This document shows positions 36,690 to 44,838 of a DNA stretch of 64,000 nucleotides, piece by piece. How positions within the stretch are numbered: the first letter of the stretch is position 1; each line of letters opens with the position of its first letter. The stretch comes from Latilactobacillus curvatus JCM 1096 = DSM 20019 (GTDB lineage: Bacteria > Bacillota > Bacilli > Lactobacillales > Lactobacillaceae), in the NCBI RefSeq assembly GCF_004101845.1, contig NZ_CP026116.1, positions 930,001 to 994,000 of the forward strand, given 5' to 3'. Made by a program: the position numbers and the translations under genes. A model generated the notes under the pieces. That model was not told the DNA's origin and did no database searches. It saw only the letters and a program-made list of their open reading frames with translations.

Positions 36690-36840
36690 CAGCTAAGTAA
36701 TAAAAAAAGCGGCCCTCTCATAACAGAAAGGCCCGCTTGTTCGGTTACTTAGTTCGTCCGAATTAGAAACTATCAGCCCAGAGACATCAAGTGTCTACTA
36801 AGGCGAGAAGCGGGAACTTCTGCTTTATTTCTCAACGAAA
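36690..36840 (-). promoter_or_regulatory. Attenuator leader of infC-rpmI-rplT (L20-leader type)
   Basis: The leader of about 180 nt contains several hairpins and ends in the terminator AGCGGGCCTTTCT / AGAGGGCCGCT plus T7 before infC. In Firmicutes this position holds the L20 leader, in which L20 binding promotes termination. I assign it by position and terminator. I have not folded it. Confidence 0.75.
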
Positions 36841-36843
36841 ATA

Positions 36844-36872
36844 AGTATACTCGGTTAGGAATTTAAAGTCAA
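36844..36872 (-). promoter_or_regulatory. infC operon promoter (TTGACT-17-TATACT)
   Basis: -35 TTGACT at 36872-36867, exactly 17 nt spacer, -10 TATACT at 36849-36844. Strong by consensus, as expected for a ribosomal operon. Confidence 0.85.
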
Positions 36873-36901
36873 GGAAATCCCGCATTTAAATTTACGTGTA
36901 C

Positions 36902-38008
36902 TTAGTTGCCGTAATGATTGTCCACTAAGTGCGTGGCTTTTACTTCGTCAATGTTGTGTGTACCAGCTAATTGCATGACTAATTCTAATTCTTTTTGCAA
37001 GTAGTTAAAGACACTTTGTACCCCTTGTGCACCGCCAAGTGCTAATCCGTAAATGACTGGGCGCCCGATTGCAACGATGTCTGCCCCTTCAGCCAATGCT
37101 TTAAAGACGTGTTGACCACGACGCACACCACTATCAAAGACGATTGGTACCCGTTTATTAACTGCCTTAGCAACGACGTGTAATGAATCAAAGGCTGCAG
37201 GGCCACCGTCTAATTGACGACCACCGTGGTTGGATACCCAAATCCCTTTAGCACCGGCTTGAAGTGCAATTTCAACGTCTTCTGCTGTTTGAATCCCTTT
37301 AACAAAGACTGGTAAATGTGTGTATTCAGAAATGAATTCAACATCTTTAGGGTTCAAACGTTGTTTAGCTGATTTGTAGACGGCATCCATTGTTTGGCCC
37401 ACACCTGTTTGGTAAGCTTCAACGATTGGTAACCCGACTGGGAATGTAAAATGATTGCGTTTATCGGTTTCGCGGTTACCACCAACTGTGGCATCAGCTG
37501 TTAAGACAATCGCTTTAACGTTATGCGCCATCGCTTCATCTAAAATCTTACGATTGATATCGTTGTCCTTACTCATATAGAGTTGGAACCATTGCGGTGC
37601 GCCATCTGCTGCGGTTGCCATATCATCGATACTTGCTGACGCAAATGAACTCATGGTTAAGATTGAACCGTAATCAGCCACACCTTTAGCGGTTGCCGCT
37701 TCCCCTTTAGTATTCACTAACTTATGAGCTGCAACAGGTGCCATAATGATTGGTGATGTTAAGTGATCGCCAAAGATTTCGGTAGTTGTATCTGGATTTT
37801 CGATATCTTGTAAAACCCGTGGTGCGATGTATTTGTGATTAAATGCCGTAATATTTTCGTTAATGGTATAAAGATCACCCGCGCCACTGTAAATATACCC
37901 AAAGCCACCCTTGGGAACAACTTCGCCGGCTTCTTTTTCCAAGTCATAGAGGTTAATAATGTCCAATGGTTGCTCTGCTGAACCTGCTTGATATTTTTCT
38001 ATCGTCAT
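36902..38008 (-). CDS. lox: L-lactate oxidase (FMN-dependent alpha-hydroxy acid oxidase)
   Basis: Oxidises lactate with O2 to pyruvate and H2O2. 368 residues from ATG 38008 with GGGAGG upstream. TIM-barrel FMN enzyme: IIMAPVAAH (the Ala typical of oxidases rather than dehydrogenases), QLYMSKD, ILTADATVGGNR, FVKGIQ, the catalytic VSNHGGRQLDGG with His and Arg, and FDSGVRRG. It aligns by eye with the Aerococcus viridans enzyme along most of its length. Single gene under an apparent CcpA-controlled promoter. A related substrate such as glycolate cannot be excluded. Confidence 0.87.
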   Translation of the reverse strand: MTIEKYQAGSAEQPLDIINLYDLEKEAGEVVPKGGFGYIYSGAGDLYTINENITAFNHKYIAPRVLQDIENPDTTTEIFGDHLTSPIIMAPVAAHKLVNTKGEAATAKGVADYGSILTMSSFASASIDDMATAADGAPQWFQLYMSKDNDINRKILDEAMAHNVKAIVLTADATVGGNRETDKRNHFTFPVGLPIVEAYQTGVGQTMDAVYKSAKQRLNPKDVEFISEYTHLPVFVKGIQTAEDVEIALQAGAKGIWVSNHGGRQLDGGPAAFDSLHVVAKAVNKRVPIVFDSGVRRGQHVFKALAEGADIVAIGRPVIYGLALGGAQGVQSVFNYLQKELELVMQLAGTHNIDEVKATHLVDNHYGN

Positions 38009-38034
38009 AATAACGCCTCCCATTAATCAACGAT

Positions 38035-38049
38035 TGGAATCGTTTACAT
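38035..38049 (-). promoter_or_regulatory. cre site (CcpA) on the lactate oxidase promoter
   Basis: ATGTAAACGATTCCA on the minus strand fits the cre consensus WTGNAANCGNWNNCW at every defined position. It starts 5 nt after the -10, covering +1, a repressing position. Confidence 0.75.
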
Positions 38050-38053
38050 ATTT

Positions 38054-38081
38054 ATTATACCGCTTTTTTAGTTGTGCGCAA
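38054..38081 (-). promoter_or_regulatory. lox promoter (TTGCGC-16-TATAAT)
   Basis: -10 TATAAT at 38059-38054, -35 TTGCGC at 38081-38076. Followed immediately by the cre site. Confidence 0.65.
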
Positions 38082-38091
38082 TTAAAAAAAC

Positions 38092-38131
38092 AAAAAAAAG
38101 TCCGAAATGTCAAAATAACATTTCGGACGTT
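38092..38131 (-). terminator. thrS terminator
   Basis: GTCCGAAATGT / ACATTTCGGAC, then eight T on the minus strand. Confidence 0.9.
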
Positions 38132-38142
38132 TTAATAACCGC

Positions 38143-40110
38143 TTATAGGTTGATTGTTTTGTGATCTTTACCATCGCGACTGTAGTTACCAACTTCAGCA
38201 ACGATTGCATCTACAAACATGTCTGAAGCTTCTTCAGCAGCGTTTTCTTCACCGTATTTACGGACAGAAACCGTTGCGTCAGCAACTTCTTGATCCCCAA
38301 CAACTAATGTATAAGGAATCTTGCTTGTTTGGGCTTCACGAATCTTATAACCCATCTTTTCATTACGATCATCAATGCGCACACGTAAACCATGTTTGAT
38401 CATCGCATCTTTGACGTTCTTTGCATAATCATAATGTAATTCATTCTTAACGGGAATAATCACAGCTTGAGTTGGTGCTAACCATGTTGGGAAAGCGCCC
38501 TTGTAGATTTCTGTTAAGTAAGCTGTGAAACGTTCCATCGTTGATACTAAACCACGGTGAATCATAACTGGACGGTGCATTTCGCCATCTTCGCCAACAT
38601 ATTGTAATTCAAACCGTTCTGGCAACATGAAGTCTAATTGGATTGTTGAAAGTGTTTCTTCATTGCCCATAGCTGTCTTCGTTTGAACATCCAACTTAGG
38701 ACCGTAGAAAGCAGCTTCGCCTTCAGCTTCAACGTAATCTAAACCAAGATCATCCATAGCACCTTTTAACATCGTTTGTGCTTTGTTCCACATTTTATCA
38801 TCAGCATAGTACTTTTCGGTATTAGCAGGATCGCGGTAGCTCAAACGGAATGTATAATCGTTGATATTGAAGTCTGAGTACACTTCAATCATTAATTTCA
38901 AAATTGACTTGAATTCATCTTGAATTTGGTCAGGACGAACGAATGTATGTCCATCATTTAAAGTCATTTCACGCACCCGTTGTAACCCTGAAAGCGCACC
39001 TGATTTTTCATAGCGGTGCATCATCCCTAGTTCAGCTAACCGAATTGGTAATTCACGATATGAACGTGGGTGGTGTTTGTAAACTTGGATATGTGATGGG
39101 CAGTTCATTGGGCGTAATTCAAGCATTTCGCCATCGCCCATATCCATTGGTGGGAACATGTCCTCACGGTAGTGATCCCAGTGACCTGATTGTTTGTACA
39201 AATCTAAGTTCGCTAGAATTGGTGTGTAAACATGTTCATAACCATTGGCAACTTCTTTATCAATGATGTACCGTTCGATTGAACGTCGGATGGTAGCACC
39301 ATTTGGCAACCAATAAGGCAAGCCCGCACCAACCTTAGGATCAACAAAGAATAAGTCTAATTGGTTCCCAATCACACGGTGATCACGTTCTTTAGCTTCT
39401 TGACGACGCTGTAAGTCAGCATCTAAGTCAGCTTGTTTGTTGTAAGCTGTTCCGTAAATCCGTTGTAACATCTTATTACTTGATTTACCTTGCCAATAAG
39501 CGCCGGCAACCGATAAGAGTTCAAAGACCTTAACGTCGCTCACTTTAGCTAGCATTGGTGCTAACCCAAAATCAGCAAAATCGCCTAATTTGTAAACTAA
39601 GACTTGGTCTGTTTCCATTTCATCTAATAATGCTAATTTGTAAGTTTGCCCAGCAAATAGTGTTTTAGCAGCAGCTTTGTCTAAGCTGACACGTTCGATT
39701 GCCCCGCCAGCTTGGATTAACTTGCTCATTGCTTTTTTAATGTCTGGTAAGTCGGTCACAGCTACTTGACCAGCTTCGTTTTCGGTATCATAGAAGAAGC
39801 CATCTTCAGTTGCATGTACTTCGCCGAATTGCATCTCGGGATAAGCACGGTTCAACGTTGCAGCTAAAACAAAGGCTGCCGTATTCCAAATTGCCATCAA
39901 ATCGGTTGCTTTGTCGTCTTTAGTGATGATTTCAATTGCCCCATCTTCTAAAATTGGTTGCTGTAAATCAACTAATTCACCGTTCAATTTACCGGCAATT
40001 GCCTTTTTAGCTAAGCTTGTACTAATTGATTTAGCAACATCTAAAAGACTTGTTGCTTGTTCAAATGCCTTTTGAGCACCATCTGGAAAAGTTAATTGAA
40101 TCTCTGCCAT
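38143..40110 (-). CDS. thrS: Threonyl-tRNA synthetase
   Basis: Class II synthetase of 655 residues. TGS domain (1-62), SAD editing-type domain (about 65-230), catalytic core with the zinc site ([15 protein letters not shown]) and motif 2 ([17 protein letters not shown]), then the anticodon domain (about 545-640). Preceded by a threonine T-box. Located between lox and dnaI. Confidence 0.96.
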   Translation of the reverse strand: MAEIQLTFPDGAQKAFEQATSLLDVAKSISTSLAKKAIAGKLNGELVDLQQPILEDGAIEIITKDDKATDLMAIWNTAAFVLAATLNRAYPEMQFGEVHATEDGFFYDTENEAGQVAVTDLPDIKKAMSKLIQAGGAIERVSLDKAAAKTLFAGQTYKLALLDEMETDQVLVYKLGDFADFGLAPMLAKVSDVKVFELLSVAGAYWQGKSSNKMLQRIYGTAYNKQADLDADLQRRQEAKERDHRVIGNQLDLFFVDPKVGAGLPYWLPNGATIRRSIERYIIDKEVANGYEHVYTPILANLDLYKQSGHWDHYREDMFPPMDMGDGEMLELRPMNCPSHIQVYKHHPRSYRELPIRLAELGMMHRYEKSGALSGLQRVREMTLNDGHTFVRPDQIQDEFKSILKLMIEVYSDFNINDYTFRLSYRDPANTEKYYADDKMWNKAQTMLKGAMDDLGLDYVEAEGEAAFYGPKLDVQTKTAMGNEETLSTIQLDFMLPERFELQYVGEDGEMHRPVMIHRGLVSTMERFTAYLTEIYKGAFPTWLAPTQAVIIPVKNELHYDYAKNVKDAMIKHGLRVRIDDRNEKMGYKIREAQTSKIPYTLVVGDQEVADATVSVRKYGEENAAEEASDMFVDAIVAEVGNYSRDGKDHKTINL

Positions 40111-40143
40111 TACTATTCACTCCTTCTAATTTGTCATCAACAA

Positions 40144-40380
40144 TAAAAAAAGTCCCTGAGACGCACGAATTGTGCAGCTCAGGGACGAATTAATTTCGCG
40201 GTTCCACCCAGATTGAGACCCCAACATTTGGTTCTCCAACTTTAAGCGTCTATAACGGAAACGACCCGATCAGTTGTATTGCCTTTGAAAGTGGTCAATT
40301 AAATGGGGGTGAAAAACTTTCAGCTATGTTTTTCTCTCTGCGATGGTTCATTTAAAAGGTGTCTTTCATCATTGATTGAT
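40144..40380 (-). promoter_or_regulatory. T-box riboswitch, Thr (thrS leader)
   Basis: TGGGTGGAACCGCG T-box followed by the terminator GTCCCTGAG / CTCAGGGAC and T7. A plausible specifier ACC lies in TTGACCACTTTC, matching threonine. Confidence 0.92.
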
Positions 40381-40422
40381 TCTATTAAAACACTTAATTG
40401 CTTTTTTAGCAAGCCTAAATTA

Positions 40423-41343
40423 CTAAGGTTGTAAGCGGCGATTTTGACCACCAACTTCAATTTCTTGCGCTAAATAGCGCACACGTTGCATGATGCGGGC
40501 CGCTTTAACCGGTTCGTCTCCTTGGTTGCTAGTTGTCAAATGCGTCTCTAATTCAGTCATTGTGAAGTTTGAACTGAAGAAGGTGGCGAGTTGTTCTTGC
40601 ATTCGATATTGCAAAATAATGCCAAGTACTTCATCCCGAACCCACGCACTCATTGCATCAGCACCGATATCATCAATCATCAGAATCGGTGCTTTTTTTA
40701 TCACGTTGACCTTTTCTAACACATTGTTTTGCCCAATTGCATTCTTCATCTCCACTGCAAATGTCGGGAAATGAATCAACGTGGTTTCAAACCCGGATAA
40801 CGCCAGTTCGTTTGCAATCGCACCTAACAAGTAAGTCTTGCCAACCCCGAATTGCCCGCTAAGGTACAAGGCTTGGTGAAAATCATGGGGTGCTTGCCGA
40901 TAAGCCCCGATAAACGCGGTAGCTTTGATCAATGCGTCAAACCGATTGGTTGGATCGTATGAATCAATCTTGGCCTGTTCAATATCGCGCGGCATATTAA
41001 TTGACTTCACTCGTGCATGCAAGGCAGCTTGTTCGCGCTCTTGTAATAAACTTACCGTAGGCTCATAACTGACATCGATAAAATGGTTATTTAAGACTAA
41101 CTTTGGCGCATAACCCGGTGCCAAAGTGGTTTGCCCATTAGCTAACTTCTTCTTTTCGATGACGTATTCGTAAATTTTAGCGGCACTACGCGTGACCGTT
41201 TCTTGTGATAAGCGGTCTTTGTTAGCTTGTATAAATGCTTGGACATCGGAATCGTTCAAGGCATCTTCGACCAATTTATTAAACTGTTGGTTTAACTTTT
41301 GCCGATTCATGTAATCCGTCAAATCTTTACCCATATTTTCCAT
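40423..41343 (-). CDS. dnaI: DnaI, helicase loader
   Basis: AAA+ protein that loads the replicative helicase onto DNA. 306 residues: an N-terminal helicase-binding domain (about 1-100), then Walker A GQFGVGKTYLL near 166-176, Walker B ILMIDDIGAD near 221-230, and a C-terminal arginine-rich end. Its ATG overlaps the dnaB stop by 1 nt (TAATG). Confidence 0.94.
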   Translation of the reverse strand: MENMGKDLTDYMNRQKLNQQFNKLVEDALNDSDVQAFIQANKDRLSQETVTRSAAKIYEYVIEKKKLANGQTTLAPGYAPKLVLNNHFIDVSYEPTVSLLQEREQAALHARVKSINMPRDIEQAKIDSYDPTNRFDALIKATAFIGAYRQAPHDFHQALYLSGQFGVGKTYLLGAIANELALSGFETTLIHFPTFAVEMKNAIGQNNVLEKVNVIKKAPILMIDDIGADAMSAWVRDEVLGIILQYRMQEQLATFFSSNFTMTELETHLTTSNQGDEPVKAARIMQRVRYLAQEIEVGGQNRRLQP

Positions 41344-42725
41344 TACGATTCCCGCCCCTCACGAATTTTTTTCAACGCCGCTTCTAGTTCATGCTGATGC
41401 TCAGGTGTGGTTGTTTCTTTTGGCGCTTGATAATCTGGTTTAGCCCATTTAGGTACTGGTTCTTTTTTAGTTTTATTCTGATAACGCGTTTGGCGATTGT
41501 TTTGCACCTTTGCCGTCTGTTTGGTTTGGAAATCGCGAATCTGCAAAATCGCATCCGCTGCCGTCTTAACCCCTTGTTGAGCCCACTGGTTCGCAATCCG
41601 ATCGACTAGCGCCTGAGTGAGCCCATCATATTGCGTAATGATATAAACGACCAAAATATTGAGCACATCATTGTTAAAGATATAGCGGTTTTGCAAGTCC
41701 TTTAACGCCCGGATTTCATTTTTAGCGACAAAGCCGTGGTTCTTTTGTTTCAAGTATTCGAGATAATCAACTGGCAAGTAGCCCTGACTTTCTGTTAGCC
41801 ACTGCAATTCCTGTTCGTTAAAGCCGGCTTTTTGCCATTCTTTTTGTAACTCGGCTAACGGTTTTTGCGTTGTTGTAGCAGCTGGCGTTTGCCGGTTACT
41901 CTGACGTCGTGTGTAATTGTTCAAGACGTTCTGTTCGAGCGCTGCCATATTAATCGTACTGTCAGCAACATTCATCGTCAAGCCAATCAAACGCGCTAAG
42001 TCCATCTCATCTAGACCATAGAAATAATGGAGATTAAACAAGCCCTGTTCATTTTTGAGAATTTGATCCGTATCAATCTGGTATTGCGCCGTTGCATCTT
42101 GTAATAGGTCCCAATCAAAAGTCCGCAACTCAACCGAGGTAAACTGCGGTGTGCTAGCTGCTTTTTGTTGATACATTGCCTTAGTTTCAGCCACACTGCT
42201 TGGCACGTTCGTCAATAAATCGTTTTGCACATGGAAAACGGTCAAGAAATTCTTAGTGACCTCTTGATAATCCTTGGCGTAAACCGGTCGTAGCTTGAAA
42301 TAGTCACGGAGTTCCACAAACCGTGTTTCGCGGACCGCTTCGAACAATGCCACACTTAACAAATCATCGTTAAAAAAAGCTTGTGGTTGCAATGGCGCAT
42401 ACAGTTCATACACCAACTTGCGGCCAGTTCCCTCATTTTTTTGATACGTCCGCATTAAACCAAGTGCTTCCAATTTGCTGCGGCTGTCATAAAAAGCAGG
42501 TAAATCAACACTCAACAGATTTAACAAAGTCGCATGTGTTTGAAAATGTTGTTCCGTTTCTTTCTTGGTTTGACTCCATAACAAAAGATAGAGACTGTAA
42601 GCAACAGCCCCCATCAATGGTTGATATAAGTAAGTGACGACTGTTTGATCGAAATCGGTCAAATAGTTAGCTTTTGTCACTGAAAAGCCGTCTTTTGGAC
42701 TCAAAAAATCAAATGCATCTGACAT
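41343..42725 (-). CDS. dnaB: DnaB, primosomal initiation protein (Firmicute type)
   Basis: DnaB/DnaD-family co-loader acting with DnaD and DnaI at oriC and in restart. This is the Firmicute DnaB, not the replicative helicase. 460 residues with an N-terminal winged-helix region and a C-terminal DnaB_2-type helical domain (E-L-Q-W-L-T-E-S-Q-G near 310, Y-I-F-N-N-D-V-L-N-I-L-V near 347). Followed by dnaI, preceded by nrdR. Confidence 0.92.
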   Translation of the reverse strand: MSDAFDFLSPKDGFSVTKANYLTDFDQTVVTYLYQPLMGAVAYSLYLLLWSQTKKETEQHFQTHATLLNLLSVDLPAFYDSRSKLEALGLMRTYQKNEGTGRKLVYELYAPLQPQAFFNDDLLSVALFEAVRETRFVELRDYFKLRPVYAKDYQEVTKNFLTVFHVQNDLLTNVPSSVAETKAMYQQKAASTPQFTSVELRTFDWDLLQDATAQYQIDTDQILKNEQGLFNLHYFYGLDEMDLARLIGLTMNVADSTINMAALEQNVLNNYTRRQSNRQTPAATTTQKPLAELQKEWQKAGFNEQELQWLTESQGYLPVDYLEYLKQKNHGFVAKNEIRALKDLQNRYIFNNDVLNILVVYIITQYDGLTQALVDRIANQWAQQGVKTAADAILQIRDFQTKQTAKVQNNRQTRYQNKTKKEPVPKWAKPDYQAPKETTTPEHQHELEAALKKIREGRES

Positions 42726-42742
42726 CGGCTAACCCCTCTTCC

Positions 42743-43216
42743 TTAATTCGATTTCTTCGTCTTTTCTTTATTCATCATTTCTTGTAATTCACTCATAAAG
42801 ACATTCATATCCTTGAATTCGCGATAAACACTGGCAAAGCGAATGTAGGCAATCTGATCAATATCTGGTAACAAGCGCATCACGTATTCTCCGACGGCTT
42901 GTGAAGAGACTTCGTTTTCACCCAATGAGCGAATCTTATTCTCAACTTCATCAACTACTTCAGTCATTTGCTCCATTGTAACGGGGCGTTTTTCAGCAGC
43001 ACGAATTAGCCCGCGCAATAATTTATCACGGTTGAATTCTTCGCGCGTTCCGTTTTTCTTGATTACCAACAATGGGGTTTGTTCCACTCGTTCGAACGTT
43101 GTAAACCGGAAACGACAATTCTCACACTCACGGCGACGACGAATCACTCGCCCTTCATCCGTGGGACGACTATCAATTACCCGCGAACTATTCTGATGAC
43201 AATGTGGACATAGCAT
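42743..43216 (-). CDS. nrdR: NrdR, ribonucleotide reductase repressor
   Basis: ATP/dATP-sensing repressor of nrd genes. 157 residues: zinc ribbon CPHC...CENC (3-34) with the DNA-contact stretch [19 protein letters not shown], then an ATP-cone domain (about 49-139). No nrd gene is in the window. TATACT boxes lie upstream near 43280. Confidence 0.96.
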   Translation of the reverse strand: MLCPHCHQNSSRVIDSRPTDEGRVIRRRRECENCRFRFTTFERVEQTPLLVIKKNGTREEFNRDKLLRGLIRAAEKRPVTMEQMTEVVDEVENKIRSLGENEVSSQAVGEYVMRLLPDIDQIAYIRFASVYREFKDMNVFMSELQEMMNKEKTKKSN

Positions 43217-43359
43217 AATGACACCTTCTTATCTTTTGATTAATTCGTTTCAAATTCAATCCAATTTTAAAACAATTAGTATAACAGTAGTATAACATGC
43301 CAGGCAAGCAGGCTAAACAAAAAATGTATCAGTCTCAAGGCATTTCGCCTTTTCCAAAC

Positions 43360-43398
43360 AAAAAAGCGGTCGAACAGAATAATCTGTTCGACCGCTTG
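43360..43398 (-). terminator. coaE terminator
   Basis: AAGCGGTCGAACAGA / TCTGTTCGACCGCTT with TTTTTTG following on the minus strand. It separates the polA-mutM-coaE run from nrdR. Confidence 0.9.
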
Positions 43399-43400
43399 TA

Positions 43401-43991
43401 TTACTTGTTATGACACAACTGTTGTAACAACGCCAAAACACGTTGCCGCAACATTGCAGGTGTGCCTTGATTATCAATCACGAAATCCGCTCGCGCTTTT
43501 TTGGTCGCCAAATCACTTTGACTATCAATTCGCGCATTTGCCTGTTCTATAGTCAATTGGTTACGCGCCATCAAACGTTGCAATTGTGTTTTACGTTCAA
43601 CGTAGACAACTGCAACACCATCGCAATATTGCTCGTAGTGTTGTTCATATAACAGTGGCACATCCAACACAACCAGCGGTGCATCTGCTGCTTGCATCTG
43701 TTGTTTAATGGCTGTCAAAATAGCGGGCCCAGTAATCGCATTTAACTGAGTCAAAGCCTCTGGGTTACCGAAGACTTGCTGGCCCAACATAGGCCGATCA
43801 ACTTGACCATTTTTGACAACTGCTTCGCCAAAGGCTGCTTGCAATTGTGCCTGTACCGATTTATTAGTCGCTAATACCTGATGAGCAACTTGATCAGCAT
43901 CAATCACCGGGATTCCCTGTTCTTTAAACAATGCCGCAACAGTCGACTTCCCACTGGCAATGCCACCCGTTAAACCTAGAAAATACGTCAT
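43401..43991 (-). CDS. coaE: Dephospho-CoA kinase
   Basis: Last step of coenzyme A synthesis. 196 residues with P-loop GLTGGIASGKST at 6-17 and the D-A-D-Q-V-A-H-Q motif at 33-40. ATG overlaps the mutM stop by 4 nt (polA-mutM-coaE cluster). Confidence 0.95.
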   Translation of the reverse strand: MTYFLGLTGGIASGKSTVAALFKEQGIPVIDADQVAHQVLATNKSVQAQLQAAFGEAVVKNGQVDRPMLGQQVFGNPEALTQLNAITGPAILTAIKQQMQAADAPLVVLDVPLLYEQHYEQYCDGVAVVYVERKTQLQRLMARNQLTIEQANARIDSQSDLATKKARADFVIDNQGTPAMLRQRVLALLQQLCHNK

Positions 43992-44827
43992 TGAACCGCT
44001 TCTCTCTTAATCTGACACCGCGGACAGAAATGCGTGCCACGCTGTGCTACTTTAATTTTCTCAATCGGAGTCTGGCACCGATCACACGGTTGCCCTTTCT
44101 TACCATAGACGTGCAACATATCCTGAAAGGCCCCAGCGTGACCCGCCGCGTTTAAGAACGTATTGACTGTTGTCCCACCGTTATTGGTTGCCAGTTCTAA
44201 CTCTGTGATGATTTCATCATGCAAACGATCTGTTTCAGCTTTCGTCAATAAATTCGCCGGTGTTTCTGGGTGAATCTGGCTCAACCACAACGTTTCGTCC
44301 ACATAGATATTCCCAAGACCCGTTACAATTTTTTGATCCAGCAACAGTGGTTTAATCGCTTTTTTATGTTTCTGTAACGCCTGATAGAAGGCGGTTTTCT
44401 TAAACGTTGTTGGGGTTGGTTCAACCCCTAAGTCCTTCAATCCAGAAACAGTGTTTTCTTGACCCGTTTCAATTAATAACATTCGGCCAAACTTACGTGA
44501 ATCAAGATAACGTAACTGTTGTCCATCTGTAAATGTCCAAATCACATGCGTGTGCTTAGTCATTGGTACGGATTGATCATCAACTTCGTATTTGCCTTCC
44601 ATCCGCAAATGACTCACAACAGTTAAGTTTTGATCGAAACGAATCAATAAATACTTACCGCGTCGATCAACACCGATAATTTGGCGTCCAACAAGACCTT
44701 CAACAAAAACATCGTCTGGATTACTGATAATTTTCGACCAGCGAATCTCAATTGCTTGAACCGTCTTACCGACCACTAATTGTTCCAATCCGCGGCGCAC
44801 ATTTTCAACTTCTGGTAATTCTGGCAT
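43988..44827 (-). CDS. mutM: MutM/Fpg, formamidopyrimidine-DNA glycosylase
   Basis: Removes 8-oxoguanine and other oxidised purines. PELPEVENVRRGLE after the initiator Met gives the catalytic Pro and Glu. A Lys in GKTVQAIEIRWSK and the C-terminal zinc finger (CDRCQTP...CPRCQ) complete the site. 279 residues. Relevant next to an H2O2-forming lactate oxidase, though that link is inference. Confidence 0.96.
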   Translation of the reverse strand: MPELPEVENVRRGLEQLVVGKTVQAIEIRWSKIISNPDDVFVEGLVGRQIIGVDRRGKYLLIRFDQNLTVVSHLRMEGKYEVDDQSVPMTKHTHVIWTFTDGQQLRYLDSRKFGRMLLIETGQENTVSGLKDLGVEPTPTTFKKTAFYQALQKHKKAIKPLLLDQKIVTGLGNIYVDETLWLSQIHPETPANLLTKAETDRLHDEIITELELATNNGGTTVNTFLNAAGHAGAFQDMLHVYGKKGQPCDRCQTPIEKIKVAQRGTHFCPRCQIKREAVQ

Positions 44828-44838
44828 TGTGTGTCCCC

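Noticed and set aside
43257-43300. Repeated AGTATAAC before nrdR as an NrdR box.
   Set aside because: They are two -10-like TATACT boxes in direct orientation. They do not match the palindromic NrdR consensus.
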